DNA of 64,000 bases from an uncultured Muribaculaceae bacterium (GTDB lineage: Bacteria; Bacteroidota; Bacteroidia; Bacteroidales; Muribaculaceae): NCBI GenBank assembly GCA_910579845.1, contig CAJTWL010000007.1, positions 42,334-106,333 on the forward strand. Reading direction: 5' to 3'. Position numbers and translations under genes: made by a program. Within the stretch, counting starts at the first letter, position 1, and the number at the start of each line of letters is the position of its first letter. Below the pieces are notes generated by a model that searched no databases, had not been told where the DNA came from, and was given only the letters and a program-made list of their open reading frames with translations. Of the stretch, positions 52,335-60,218 are shown piece after piece.

Positions 52335-52987
52335 CGAACCATCTTTTGAATGTAGAACTTCTCGGCATACTCGGTGCCACATTCCATACCTCTCAGCTTC
52401 GCAAGCTGACGTATGCCGTCCTCATTGAGTGGAGATGGTGCTTTGCGAACCTGTGAGCCATAGAGCATGAACAGACCGACCTTTTCATCAATGCAGTCAG
52501 TGATGTCGTGGAACATATTGCCGCCGCCTACGCTCTCCATCTTGCTTATGATGAACGGATACTCATACAGCACCACGGTCTTTGGCGAATAGCCTTCCCG
52601 ACCCCGGCATGAAGCGAGAGCGCAATCATACATCTTCATGTGGTCCTGATGGTGCGAGCGATAGTTGATGAATATTTCATCGGGGCGAAACGCATCTACG
52701 ATTTTGTCGAGTTGCGAGATGATGTCGTAGGATGGTATCGTATCCATCAGAGCATCCTTGCCGAAAAACAATACCGTGCGCTGCGCCCCAAGGCTGTCGC
52801 ATACTGCGTTGAACTCTGCGAGTCTCGTTTCCTTATCCTGATGCGGGGCGATGCCGCCGATGGTGCCGACTACGATGGTAATGTCTGCGCCCTCCTGTTT
52901 CTGATGAAGGAGGTAGCCACCGCAGCCGAGAACTTCATCATCGGCATGGGGAGCGATTACAAGTATTCTTTTCCGTTGCTGTGTCAT
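52331..52987 (-). CDS. PIG-L/LmbE family deacetylase
   Basis: A 218-aa Zn-dependent N-acetyl-hexosamine deacetylase type: VIAPHADDEVLGCGGYLL near residue 10 (PHxDDE metal site), and NYRSHHQDHMKMYDCA (HxxH second site). Relatives deacetylate GlcNAc in GPI, mycothiol and bacillithiol synthesis. It leads the operon with ATP-grasp, ParB-like and glycosyltransferase genes and has its own promoter at 53006. Confidence 0.88.
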   Translation of the reverse strand: MTQQRKRILVIAPHADDEVLGCGGYLLHQKQEGADITIVVGTIGGIAPHQDKETRLAEFNAVCDSLGAQRTVLFFGKDALMDTIPSYDIISQLDKIVDAFRPDEIFINYRSHHQDHMKMYDCALASCRGREGYSPKTVVLYEYPFIISKMESVGGGNMFHDITDCIDEKVGLFMLYGSQVRKAPSPLNEDGIRQLAKLRGMECGTEYAEKFYIQKMVR

Positions 52988-53005
52988 TGTGATTCTAATT
53001 GATGC

Positions 53006-53037
53006 TGCAAAGTTAGCAAATACTTATCATTCATACA
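53006..53037 (-). promoter_or_regulatory. Host-like promoter of the enzyme island
   Basis: Minus strand TAACTTTGC ending at 53006 is an ideal host -7 box; TTGT at 53037-53034 lies 19 bases upstream in the -33 position. This promoter lacks the TTTCGC box, so the island may be expressed under host control, possibly in the lysogen. Confidence 0.6.
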
Positions 53038-53157
53038 ATACTATGATAATATATTTTACCTGTTAAGATTACGACTTATTAACATAATTGATAGATTGGT
53101 AAGGCTCGACCTTGTATAGCTCAAGGAGAAACGGTTGACGACATTATCAATTCCGGG

Positions 53158-53634
53158 CTATGATGTATAAACGCGCAGCATCTCTCTTGTCAGTCTGCGG
53201 TCCGGGTCATTGTTCAAGAACTCCAACAGTGTGGCTTCTGTGTCGTACTTCTCGAACAGCGGGTCATAGTTCCGGTCCCATTCTTTATCTCCGTGGTTGT
53301 TGAGTATTCTCGCATCTATGAATAACTCATAGGCTTCAAAGAAATCACTCACCTTGTGGGTATCTAAACCGTAGGTGTTCTCATAGCTTGACATGAAGCA
53401 TGAGCCGATTGTTACCTGCTGTCGGAGCTTCCAGTAACATTCCGTCTTGAATGAGCCATCTGCGTTCCAACAGGAATCTTCATACTCCTTCTGCTCGAAG
53501 TAATCACACTCGCTTCCATCGGGCGCGAGCGACCTTTCCTGATATTCGCAGAATACATGGAGCCTACCAATTCCAAGATCGTGCGACATCATCGAACAGA
53601 ACTTACATTCCTTGCATTGTTCTTTCTTTGCCAT
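53158..53634 (-). CDS. Hypothetical Cys-rich phage protein
   Basis: A 158-aa protein with CKECKFCSMM and CEYQERSLAPDGSECDYFE, a zinc-ribbon-like N-terminus; the rest is helical and acidic. Ends with TAG. Function unknown. Confidence 0.55.
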   Translation of the reverse strand: MAKKEQCKECKFCSMMSHDLGIGRLHVFCEYQERSLAPDGSECDYFEQKEYEDSCWNADGSFKTECYWKLRQQVTIGSCFMSSYENTYGLDTHKVSDFFEAYELFIDARILNNHGDKEWDRNYDPLFEKYDTEATLLEFLNNDPDRRLTREMLRVYTS

Positions 53635-53639
53635 AGTGC

Positions 53640-54383
53640 TTACTTTTCTACTGGTTCAACTGATACTACCTTATCCATCTCCTTTGCGAGTTGCAGGAGG
53701 GCGGCGAGGTTCTTCCGGCAGATTGCCAGGGGAACCTTCTTCTCAAACTTCCCGATGAGCTTGTTCTCGGATTCTACCATCAGGCACACCTGCTCTACCT
53801 TCTCTACCTTCTCCTTTCTCCCGGCGGTTGCTTTGGCAAGTGCATACTTCACTGCAATGATGGGAGCATCTGAAAAGAGTGCAGGGATTGACAGAGGCTC
53901 CGAGAAACGAATCTCCTTCATCTCTACGGTTGCTTCGGTAATCCATGCTATAATCTCCGACGATTCCTTCTGATAGATTGCTCCGAGGGTTTCGACTTCT
54001 TTGGCGAGGGCATCGAGGGGCGCCGGAGAGTGAGTTAGTTCTTCGATTGCTACCGCTACTTCCATAAGCTCCGACATCTTTGTGGATAAGAGAGGGGTGG
54101 CAGAAGGCAGGAAGCCACGCGAGATTTTCGGGATGGAGAGTTCGAGGACAACGCATTCGTCGTAGAACTCGCCGGGCAGATAAGGTCTCGGGCACTTTCC
54201 CCAGTGGAGCGCCACTACTTCGTCGTGGCTCATGCGGAACTTCTTCGGCTCCGGGAACGTGATGGTGCCGTTCTCCTTGACAACATCCTGAATGTAGGAT
54301 GTGAGTGCATCTATGACTGCATTACGGCGGTTCTTGTGGTTGGTGACTTTTCTCTGATACGAGGGTGCATTAAACTTGTTCAT
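53640..54383 (-). CDS. Hypothetical phage protein
   Basis: A 247-aa protein with a basic N-terminus (SYQRKVTNHKNRRNAVIDAL) and long acidic helices. ATG directly after CAAAGAAG. No family recognised. Confidence 0.55.
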   Translation of the reverse strand: MNKFNAPSYQRKVTNHKNRRNAVIDALTSYIQDVVKENGTITFPEPKKFRMSHDEVVALHWGKCPRPYLPGEFYDECVVLELSIPKISRGFLPSATPLLSTKMSELMEVAVAIEELTHSPAPLDALAKEVETLGAIYQKESSEIIAWITEATVEMKEIRFSEPLSIPALFSDAPIIAVKYALAKATAGRKEKVEKVEQVCLMVESENKLIGKFEKKVPLAICRKNLAALLQLAKEMDKVVSVEPVEK

Positions 54384-54410
54384 CTTCTTTGACTTTTATG
54401 CGGTTATACT

Positions 54411-54692
54411 TTAGTTAATCTTCTCTATGTTCTCAATCACTCCTACCGAGAGCTGATGTGCAGCGTTCTCCAGTTTGATGAGCATATTGCCATAGTAGGA
54501 ACTTTCCTGACAACGGCTATTGTACTCATCTCTGTCGATGTCCTTGCCTTTATCCAGGCATCTAAACATTTCCTCTCTCGATGCAAATGCTTTGTCAAGC
54601 ACAACCCCGTGGAGTTCATAGATGAGGTTGTCTGCTTTTTTGAGAGATTCTTTAAGAGCTTCTACCTTTTGGAGGATTTCTGTCTTTTCCAT
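54411..54692 (-). CDS. Hypothetical helical protein
   Basis: A 93-aa all-helical protein with charged heptad-like stretches (KVEALKESLKKADNLIYEL). ATG directly after GAAGAAG-type context. Not recognised. Confidence 0.5.
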   Translation of the reverse strand: MEKTEILQKVEALKESLKKADNLIYELHGVVLDKAFASREEMFRCLDKGKDIDRDEYNSRCQESSYYGNMLIKLENAAHQLSVGVIENIEKIN

Positions 54693-54712
54693 CTTCTTCG
54701 ATCGTTACTGGG

Positions 54713-54898
54713 TTACGATTTCTTATATTTGTCTGCGAGATGCTTGTAAAACTCTTTGCGACTTTCATCATCCATACACTCGTTAAGGATGGTAATGTAC
54801 ATTTGGCATTGAATGCTTTCTATCTCTTTCCACCCATAAAGGTCGAGTGAGCTTTCAAGTCTTGCTTTCACGAATTGAAAGGTACTTTGCTTTTCCAT
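54713..54898 (-). CDS. Small hypothetical protein, first gene of an operon
   Basis: A 61-aa helical protein; ATG directly after CAAAGAAG, promoter at 54937. Not recognised. Confidence 0.5.
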   Translation of the reverse strand: MEKQSTFQFVKARLESSLDLYGWKEIESIQCQMYITILNECMDDESRKEFYKHLADKYKKS

Positions 54899-54936
54899 CT
54901 TCTTTGACTTTGATGTATTATGTTTTATTTTCTACT

Positions 54937-54968
54937 GTAAAGTTAGCCAATAATAATGATATGCGAAA
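54937..54968 (-). promoter_or_regulatory. Phage promoter with upstream operator-like motif
   Basis: TTTCGC (54968-54963), 17 bases, TAACTTTAC ending at 54937. GCATAAAGC lies at 54992-55000, and AAAAGTTAAACTTGCGATTG further upstream matches the copy before the 44820 promoter. Confidence 0.75.
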
Positions 54969-55059
54969 ACCATAACTCATTTATTTTAGGTGCTTTATGC
55001 TTAAAAATACAGAGCAATCGCAAGTTTAACTTTTACTAACTTATGACGTTAGAATGAGG

Positions 55060-55094
55060 CAAAAACAATGACGTGCTACCTTCACAGGCAACAC
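55060..55094 (-). terminator. Terminator of the lysis operon
   Basis: Minus strand: GACGTGTTGCCT / AGGTAGCACGTC stem (one G.T pair) followed by ATTGTTTTTG, about 50 bases after the spanin-like gene. Confidence 0.75.
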
Positions 55095-55145
55095 GTCGTC
55101 GAACCTTAAATTCAAAGAAGATATTTAATCAATCTTTTTTACCTT

Positions 55146-55691
55146 TCAGAAGTTGAACAGGTTAACGGACACCCCTAAACCGAGGTATGGCTGAAATCCT
55201 TTCGGGGTCATTCCGTAGCCTGCCTGTATTCCGATAGAGAATCGTTTCTTTTTGGCGGGGTCGCGGATTCTTACTACCGTTTGCCTTGACGTGACAAAGA
55301 TGCTATCTAATCTTGCATTATAGCCACTCACATAGGCTCTATAATCCTCCGTCTCGTAACGGCTCTGCGTGATGGGGATGGATATTGAAACGCTGTCATT
55401 GCCGAGCTTTTCAATCTTTATTTCATCCGTTATGCTATCTCTAACGACAGAGCTGTCCGGCGTTGCTACGCCATCCTCGGGAGGATGTGTCAGCGGTATC
55501 TCTACATACTGATACCGCAACACAACACTATCCCTGGGGACAGGAGCAGTGTCCGGCTTGACTTCCTCGGTGGTGATGGAATCGACAACTTCGGACTGGG
55601 TGGGAGGTTCCAGGTGCCTGCGTTCATAGTCCTCTACCGCGAGGGCTACAAGGAGGAAGGCTACCAGAATCCAATAAAAGAACTTTTTCAT
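55146..55691 (-). CDS. Spanin-like membrane-anchored protein of the lysis module
   Basis: A 181-aa protein with one N-terminal membrane anchor (FFYWILVAFLLVALAVE), a Pro/Ser/Thr-rich periplasmic linker, and a beta-rich C-terminus (FSIGIQAGYGMTPKGFQPYL, GLGVSVNLFNF) ending in Phe like an outer-membrane protein. Placed last in the holin-amidase operon, it could bridge both membranes at lysis. That role is inferred from position and topology. Confidence 0.55.
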   Translation of the reverse strand: MKKFFYWILVAFLLVALAVEDYERRHLEPPTQSEVVDSITTEEVKPDTAPVPRDSVVLRYQYVEIPLTHPPEDGVATPDSSVVRDSITDEIKIEKLGNDSVSISIPITQSRYETEDYRAYVSGYNARLDSIFVTSRQTVVRIRDPAKKKRFSIGIQAGYGMTPKGFQPYLGLGVSVNLFNF

Positions 55692-55697
55692 TGCACC

Positions 55698-56342
55698 TTA
55701 CTTTTGAGCGTTGATGTAGTTGATGATACCATTGACATGGGTGGCGATGATGGCGGAGCGACCTTCTGCGGAAAGCAGATACTCCACATCCTCCTTGTTG
55801 TCCTGGAAAAAGTTCTCCGTAAGGACAGCCGGGCATACGGTCTTGCGGAGGATGTAGAAGCCTTCTTCCCAGTCAGGATCGCCGTCGCTCATATCCTTCC
55901 TGATTTGGTGGCCGACGAACTGGCGCTCTGCCTCTGCATACAGGAAGTTGGCAACTGCATCGGCTCTTGTGGTGCCACGGCTTGTGAATGCTGACCATCC
56001 CCGTGCTTTGAGCCATTGACCGTTTCCGGCGGCATTGCAGTGGATAGAGATGAGGATTACATTCATAGAGCCTTCCTTCGCACAGACGAGGTTGGCTCTA
56101 CGTGCCCTTTCGCCAAGCGACACGTCGTTGGTTTCAGGCACGAGCAGACGGGCATCATAGCCAAGCGAAACAAGCTGACGGTGGACTGCGGAAGCAATCT
56201 CTCGCGCATACATGTATTCGAGCAGACGACCGCCCTGTGGGTAGCCTGGTTCTACTGGACTACGCTTGCCTTTGGTGTCCTTGCCATGACCGTTGTCAAT
56301 CAGTATGACAAATCTTGATTTCTTAGTTTCCATGTGATTCAT
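55698..56342 (-). CDS. N-acetylmuramoyl-L-alanine amidase (phage endolysin)
   Basis: A 214-aa Amidase_3-type Zn enzyme: ILIDNGHGKDTKG (first His), GGRLLEYMYAREIA (metal Glu), ILISIHCNAAGNG (second His) and AVLTENFFQDNKED (catalytic Glu). No signal peptide, so export through the holin is expected. The start overlaps the holin stop by 3 bases in an ATGA arrangement. Confidence 0.92.
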   Translation of the reverse strand: MNHMETKKSRFVILIDNGHGKDTKGKRSPVEPGYPQGGRLLEYMYAREIASAVHRQLVSLGYDARLLVPETNDVSLGERARRANLVCAKEGSMNVILISIHCNAAGNGQWLKARGWSAFTSRGTTRADAVANFLYAEAERQFVGHQIRKDMSDGDPDWEEGFYILRKTVCPAVLTENFFQDNKEDVEYLLSAEGRSAIIATHVNGIINYINAQK

Positions 56343-56779
56343 TTTTTGGGTTCAACATCTTCTTCTATGGCATTCTCTACCTCCGGGCGGTTCAAGAGCT
56401 TCCAGAAATTAAACTTTTTCTTAATACCCTTGTAAACGAAGTAATTGTTGACGCAGGATGAAATCTCAATGCCATAGATTATCAGCAGCAATCCCATCGA
56501 AACGACAGGGATGCCAAAGATCACTCCGATGGAGCGGCTGCATAATCCGGCGAGAGTCACCCAACATACATAGTCCATCGCCTTGTTGAAGGTTCTCCTC
56601 CACATTCGGCTATGACGGATTTCTTCTCCACGCTTCTTTGATGCGAGAATGCCGAAACGCAGGTCCGAAAGAATGAGCATGAAAGCGAATAACAGCCACG
56701 GAAGAAGTGGCTCGTAAAATTCAAGCAACGTAACCCCGACGATGCTCAAAATTGTGGCGGCATAATTGGTCTGTTCCAT
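56339..56779 (-). CDS. Phage holin family protein
   Basis: A 146-aa inner-membrane protein with about four hydrophobic segments (LLPWLLFAFMLILSDL, MDYVCWVTLAGLC, IPVVSMGLLLIIYGIEI) and a charged cytoplasmic end. The FNKAMDYVCWVTLA region and the direct coupling to the amidase gene fit the toxin-secretion/phage-lysis holin family. It times membrane permeabilisation and release of the amidase. Confidence 0.82.
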   Translation of the reverse strand: MEQTNYAATILSIVGVTLLEFYEPLLPWLLFAFMLILSDLRFGILASKKRGEEIRHSRMWRRTFNKAMDYVCWVTLAGLCSRSIGVIFGIPVVSMGLLLIIYGIEISSCVNNYFVYKGIKKKFNFWKLLNRPEVENAIEEDVEPKK

Positions 56780-56785
56780 TCTTGA

Positions 56786-57049
56786 TCAGATTAAGAGTGC
56801 GACCAGACCGCCGAGGCTTCCTATGGCGGCACCAATTACATCGTACAACATATCCGACCAACTCCATGAGTTGCCTTTGGACTTGCTGTCCCCGTACTCT
56901 TTCCCGGCGCCGCAGGCAATGCCTCCCAGGAAGCCAGCCATACAGGATGGGAAAACGAGAGCGCAGGTGTTGGCTACTACGCTTGCTATCGCAAATGCGA
57001 TGACGGCGCAAGCAATGAGATGATAAACCTTGTCTTTCATTATCTTCAT
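56786..57049 (-). CDS. Small membrane protein, YfiM/DUF2279-like
   Basis: An 87-aa protein with two or three hydrophobic stretches and DKVYHLIACAVIAFAIA, GIACGAGKEYGDSKSKG and WSDMLYDVIGAAIG, resembling the DUF2279 (YfiM) pattern. First gene of the lysis operon; possibly a second holin or antiholin (inference). Confidence 0.6.
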   Translation of the reverse strand: MKIMKDKVYHLIACAVIAFAIASVVANTCALVFPSCMAGFLGGIACGAGKEYGDSKSKGNSWSWSDMLYDVIGAAIGSLGGLVALLI

Positions 57050-57072
57050 TTTCGTTTCCTATTTACTTGGTC

Positions 57073-57080
57073 CAAAATTA
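57073..57080 (-). promoter_or_regulatory. -7 box before the lysis operon
   Basis: TAATTTTG on the minus strand matches TAnnTTTG, 24 bases before the first lysis gene. No good -33 box at 19 bases, so late activation by a phage factor is plausible. Confidence 0.4.
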
Positions 57081-57109
57081 GTAAGACACAGGCGAATAGT
57101 TCACACAAA

Positions 57110-57155
57110 GCGGCCCCATTCGACTGAACAGCAATGTTCAATGGAAAGGGGTCGC
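57110..57155 (-). terminator. Long hairpin between dUTPase and lysis operon
   Basis: GCGGCCCC / GGGGTCGC form the outer stem and TGAACA gcaa TGTTCA the tip; on the minus strand TTTGTG follows. Probably ends the dUTPase transcript. Confidence 0.6.
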
Positions 57156-57209
57156 AACCTAAAGTCGAAAAGATGATGCTATTGTTGTAATGAAAGACCT
57201 TACCAGTCG

Positions 57210-57866
57210 TTATTCGTTACTTACAGATGGGGCGGCTTGCGGTTCGGGCGACGTGATGTCGGCTTCCGCTACAACCGCTTCATCTTCTTTCGTTACCGGA
57301 GTGTGCTTCTGACGGGCAGGCTCTATCTTGTATAGACCGGAACTGCCACAGCCTCCACCTCGGCTCTTACAGGAGAGTTCTTTGACAATGCGGAAGAAGG
57401 GAGAGGTGGTGTAGTAGAACGTCATCTGTGCGATGCGGGTTCCGGCTTTGATGGTAAACTCAACGTCGTTGTTCTTCAACAGCACATGGACGTTATCTGT
57501 GTAGTTCGGATCTATCTTGCCGACCATCACATCAGCGTCGAATGTCTGTCTGCCGTAGAACTTCTTCCATACTGGGATGAAGCCGAACAATTTCAGCTTT
57601 CTCTTTTTGCATCCGTAGCCTACCATGCCGTGAAGGGAGCAACCACTACGAGGCTCTATCTTGGCTTCGGTACCGTTGGGGAGGTTGATGGCGAAATCCA
57701 TCGGAATTTTCACTCGGCTGTGTGCAGGAATGCGAATATCACGAGGCACAGTGAGGTCATAGCCGATACTGCCTTTCTTTGCCTTGATAGGCAGTACAAA
57801 GTCATCCGAGAGTGACTTTATTTCAAATTCCTTGCGGACGATTTTCTTTGACTTTTCTTTTTTCAT
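57210..57866 (-). CDS. dut: dUTP diphosphatase (dUTPase)
   Basis: A 218-aa trimeric-type dUTPase. The five motifs are visible: KGSIGYDLTV (I), KIEPRSGCS (II), VMVGKIDPNYTDNVHVLL (III), GTRIAQMTF (IV) and SRGGGCGSSGLYKI (V). It has a 25-residue insert between II and III (KKRKLKLFGFIPVWKKFYGR) and a ~35-residue acidic tail after motif V. It hydrolyses dUTP to dUMP and PPi, keeping uracil out of phage DNA and feeding dUMP to a ThyX-type enzyme. Confidence 0.92.
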   Translation of the reverse strand: MKKEKSKKIVRKEFEIKSLSDDFVLPIKAKKGSIGYDLTVPRDIRIPAHSRVKIPMDFAINLPNGTEAKIEPRSGCSLHGMVGYGCKKRKLKLFGFIPVWKKFYGRQTFDADVMVGKIDPNYTDNVHVLLKNNDVEFTIKAGTRIAQMTFYYTTSPFFRIVKELSCKSRGGGCGSSGLYKIEPARQKHTPVTKEDEAVVAEADITSPEPQAAPSVSNE

Positions 57867-57896
57867 TTCGGGGGGAATGATGTTTGTCGGTTCTTT

Positions 57897-57930
57897 GAAA
57901 ACACCCGCCGGATTTTACTCCGGCGAGTGC
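57897..57930 (-). terminator. Terminator upstream of dut
   Basis: Minus strand: CACtCGCCGGA gtaaaa TCCGGCGgGTG followed by TTTTC. It closes the operon of the 57966 gene. Confidence 0.75.
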
Positions 57931-57965
57931 GGGGCGCAGAGAACGAGTCTGACGTCTGTCAGCTC

Positions 57966-58451
57966 TTATGCTTTGTCGAAGGTTACTCTCAACGACTGGG
58001 AGACTGTCTTTGCGGGCGGAGTGATGGTTACGATTGCCCCGGTCTCACGGTCAACGATAGTCTGCTCGTCAGTGATTGCTTTGAGATACATCTCGCGGGC
58101 CTTCAACTGGCTTGCTATGCTCTCATTCTGCTTTATGAGGTCGAGATACTGGGTGTCTCCGCTCGATGAGTAGTCGTAGCGTGTGGTGCTGGAGATACCG
58201 ACCTTTGCACCGCCGAAGGCAGCATCCTTGCCACGGACAAGAACTGCCGACTGAACGGCTGCGCCGACGGCGGGATTCTTCAGGAATTGTTCGCAGACTT
58301 CTGCGATAGCCTTGATCTGAACGAAGGCTGTAACGGCATCAGCTTTGCCGTCTGTTACTTGGGCGACGAGGTTTTCCACGAGGTTGCCCTGTGCTTCTTT
58401 CGTGAGGTTGGCGTTGCTTACAAACGCAACCAGTGAATTGTTACTTTCCAT
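57966..58451 (-). CDS. Hypothetical phage protein
   Basis: A 161-aa protein. The helical N-terminus (VENLVAQVTDGKADAVTAFV) precedes a segment with GKDAAFGGAKVGISSTTRYD and a conserved-looking end (IVTITPPAKTVSQSLRVTFD). The type recurs in Bacteroidota phages; function unknown. Confidence 0.6.
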   Translation of the reverse strand: MESNNSLVAFVSNANLTKEAQGNLVENLVAQVTDGKADAVTAFVQIKAIAEVCEQFLKNPAVGAAVQSAVLVRGKDAAFGGAKVGISSTTRYDYSSSGDTQYLDLIKQNESIASQLKAREMYLKAITDEQTIVDRETGAIVTITPPAKTVSQSLRVTFDKA

Positions 58452-58463
58452 GTCTTTTCGAGT

Positions 58464-58679
58464 TTAGGAGTTTGCTGCGTCTTTCTTGTAGTCAGCCACT
58501 GACCAGTGGACGAACTTGAAACTGAGATACCACATAACGCCAAAGGCGGCGAGGGTAAACAGGTTGAAGTGTCCTGCGAGCAGGTGGTAAACGCAGAACG
58601 TTGTCATCAGCATGAACATGATAACTGCGAGAACGACCATGTAGCCGTTCATGATTTTGAGGAATGTTTTCTCTGTCAT
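58464..58679 (-). CDS. Small two-helix membrane protein
   Basis: A 71-aa protein with hydrophobic segments at about 12-34 and 38-52 and a charged C-terminus. The start is preceded by the GCAAATAAAGAAAACC leader. Function unknown. Confidence 0.5.
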   Translation of the reverse strand: MTEKTFLKIMNGYMVVLAVIMFMLMTTFCVYHLLAGHFNLFTLAAFGVMWYLSFKFVHWSVADYKKDAANS

Positions 58680-58763
58680 CTTTCATTTAGGTTTTCTTTA
58701 TTTGCATTTGAGCCGTTGGGCTGTGAATTGATGGGAGGCTATGCCTTCCAGATTGGGCTGATG

Positions 58764-58856
58764 TTAGCGAGTGCTACCATCGTGGCAGTCGGTACTGGTT
58801 GCCGACGACGTAGGTTCCGGGCTTTCCCCGGATGGAGTCTTTGGGGGATTTTTCAT
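58764..58856 (-). CDS. Possible 30-aa leader or microprotein
   Basis: A 30-codon frame (MKNPPKTPSGESPEPTSSAT...) whose ATG directly follows the recurrent CAAAGAAG context, with GCAAATAAAGTT further upstream. Pro/Ser/Thr-rich with no fold. It may be a leader peptide or a decayed gene. Confidence 0.3.
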   Translation of the reverse strand: MKNPPKTPSGESPEPTSSATSTDCHDGSTR

Positions 58857-58930
58857 CTTCTTTGGTCTTTAGTATAAAACTTTATTTGCGATAGTATCTC
58901 TTACCTGTTGGTAAGTGATTTTTACGATGC

Positions 58931-58960
58931 GAAGTTAGTCATTTATGTTGGATTGACAAA
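58931..58960 (-). promoter_or_regulatory. Promoter facing the 58856 and 58679 genes
   Basis: Minus strand TTTG (58960-58957), 19 bases, TAACTTC ending at 58931. The -33 box and spacer are perfect; the -7 box differs by one base. Confidence 0.5.
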
Positions 58961-59027
58961 GCAATAAATCAAAAATTTTTCTTTCTGATTTCATTTTTTT
59001 TGGTTGGCTCGCAAATCAGGTCTTCCT

Positions 59028-59130
59028 CGTGTGCGTGCGTATGCGCTCGCGCGCGCGTATCTCCCCCGTAGAGTATAAATATTATTTATCTCTAAGATTA
59101 TTATATATAATATACTACTAAGGGTCATTT
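59028..59130. other. Alternating purine-pyrimidine tract next to an AT-rich block
   Basis: 59028-59046 and 59048-59060 alternate purine and pyrimidine almost perfectly (GTGTGCGTGCGTATGCGC, then GCGCGCGCGTAT), a Z-DNA-prone tract. It is followed at 59073-59118 by a nearly pure A/T block. Together with the repeats that follow, this has the layout of a replication origin with an easily melted segment. Confidence 0.55.
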
Positions 59131-59154
59131 TCTGAGGGGCAAATTTGCCTGCGC

Positions 59155-59574
59155 CGTGGTTAGCTGTCGTGGTTAGCTGACAAAATGACACCTCCGTAAT
59201 CCGTTGATATATCAGGCATTACAAACGCTCTGTCGTGGTTACTTGTCGTGGTTAGTGTCATTTTGCTACCGCCTATTTTCGGGCCGTCGTGGTTACTCAT
59301 CGTGGTTACTTTGATTTTTTCCGCCGCTGTAAGGCGTTGATATTACAGGATTTATATGAGGGTTCATTGTGGTTACTTGCCGTGGTTAGATGGGTCATTT
59401 TCGGGGTCATTTTCGGGCTTCCGTGGTTAGCCATCGTGGTTACTCTCCGTGGTTAGCTGTCGTGGTTAGCAACTTTTGAAACGCCTTTGTAATCCGTTGA
59501 AATAGCACACATTACAAACGCTCTCTCGTGGTTAGCTGTCGTGGTTACTTGTCGTGGATACCTACCGTGGTTAC
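59155..59574. repeat. Array of 16 CGTGGTTA repeats with exact 13-nt phasing (candidate origin or operator)
   Basis: Sixteen 9-nt units (14 exact CGTGGTTA plus G/C; variants at 59368 and 59553) start at 59155, 59168, 59234, 59247, 59288, 59301, 59368, 59381, 59422, 59435, 59448, 59461, 59527, 59540, 59553 and 59566. Every step inside a group is 13 bases. The groups are separated by related blocks (GTAATCCGTTGA at 59196 and 59490, with a variant near 59332). The unit's complement, TAACCACG, resembles the DnaA box. Confidence 0.85.
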
Positions 59575-59782
59575 TTGCTCCATTTTTGAGCATTTTTCGG
59601 AGGTGCCGGACGAAGGGTCGCTGACATTTTGCTATCGCTTTTCCGAGGGCGATTTGGGATGATGTTGCACCGCTATCATCTTTGAGCTTTCCTGACATAA
59701 TTTCTCCAGTTGGTTGTAATTGCATCGGAGATATGGAGCTTCCATCAACTCCGTGTATGTTCAACTTAACACCACCACTACT

Positions 59783-60145
59783 ATGGTAAAATTCAAAGAC
59801 CCCGACATCATGTCGGCTTGCGCGGAGAAAATCATTGACAGGCTCTATGAGCTTGCTCTCTGCGACACCAGAATCATGGTCTGCGACTGGCTCGCCTATG
59901 CGACACTCGCAACCTATCGCCTCGTCAACGAACTTACAGGAGAAAGCGACCTTCCTACGATGGATGAGTGCTTCGACGGCACCGCCGTCACTCCTGAACT
60001 TTCGGACAATCCGAAATGGGGCATACTCAAATACTGGCATGATTTCCATTGGCATAGGGCAAACACCCCCGCCGGCGAGAGCGAGTATGAGGGTTACTTC
60101 TCCATTGTTGCACTCCTGTTGGGCGATGTGATGTTGTCGATGTAA
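59783..60145 (+). CDS. Plus-strand phage protein next to the repeat array
   Basis: A 120-aa protein from the ATG at 59783 (MVKFKDPDIMSACAEKIIDR), helical with Trp-rich segments (KWGILKYWHDFHWHRA). It is the only convincing plus-strand gene inside the prophage besides the integrase. The repeat array lies directly upstream, so it may control this gene. The longer start (59720) adds low-complexity residues. Family not recognised. Confidence 0.6.
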   Translation: MVKFKDPDIMSACAEKIIDRLYELALCDTRIMVCDWLAYATLATYRLVNELTGESDLPTMDECFDGTAVTPELSDNPKWGILKYWHDFHWHRANTPAGESEYEGYFSIVALLLGDVMLSM

Positions 60146-60169
60146 CGGCACCTTCGCCACTCCAGTCCG

Positions 60170-60211
60170 GGCACCGGGATTCTCCTGATTGTTCGGGCAG
60201 CTCCCGGTGCC
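60170..60211. terminator. Hairpin between converging genes
   Basis: GGCACCGGGA pairs with TCCCGGTGCC across a 22-base loop, 25 bases after the plus-strand gene and 8 bases beyond the converging minus-strand gene. Likely bidirectional; no long T-run. Confidence 0.6.
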
Positions 60212-60218
60212 TTCTCTA

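Noticed and set aside
59155..59574. CRISPR array
   Set aside because: Repeats are 9 nt with 4-nt gaps, without spacers of uniform length and without cas genes.
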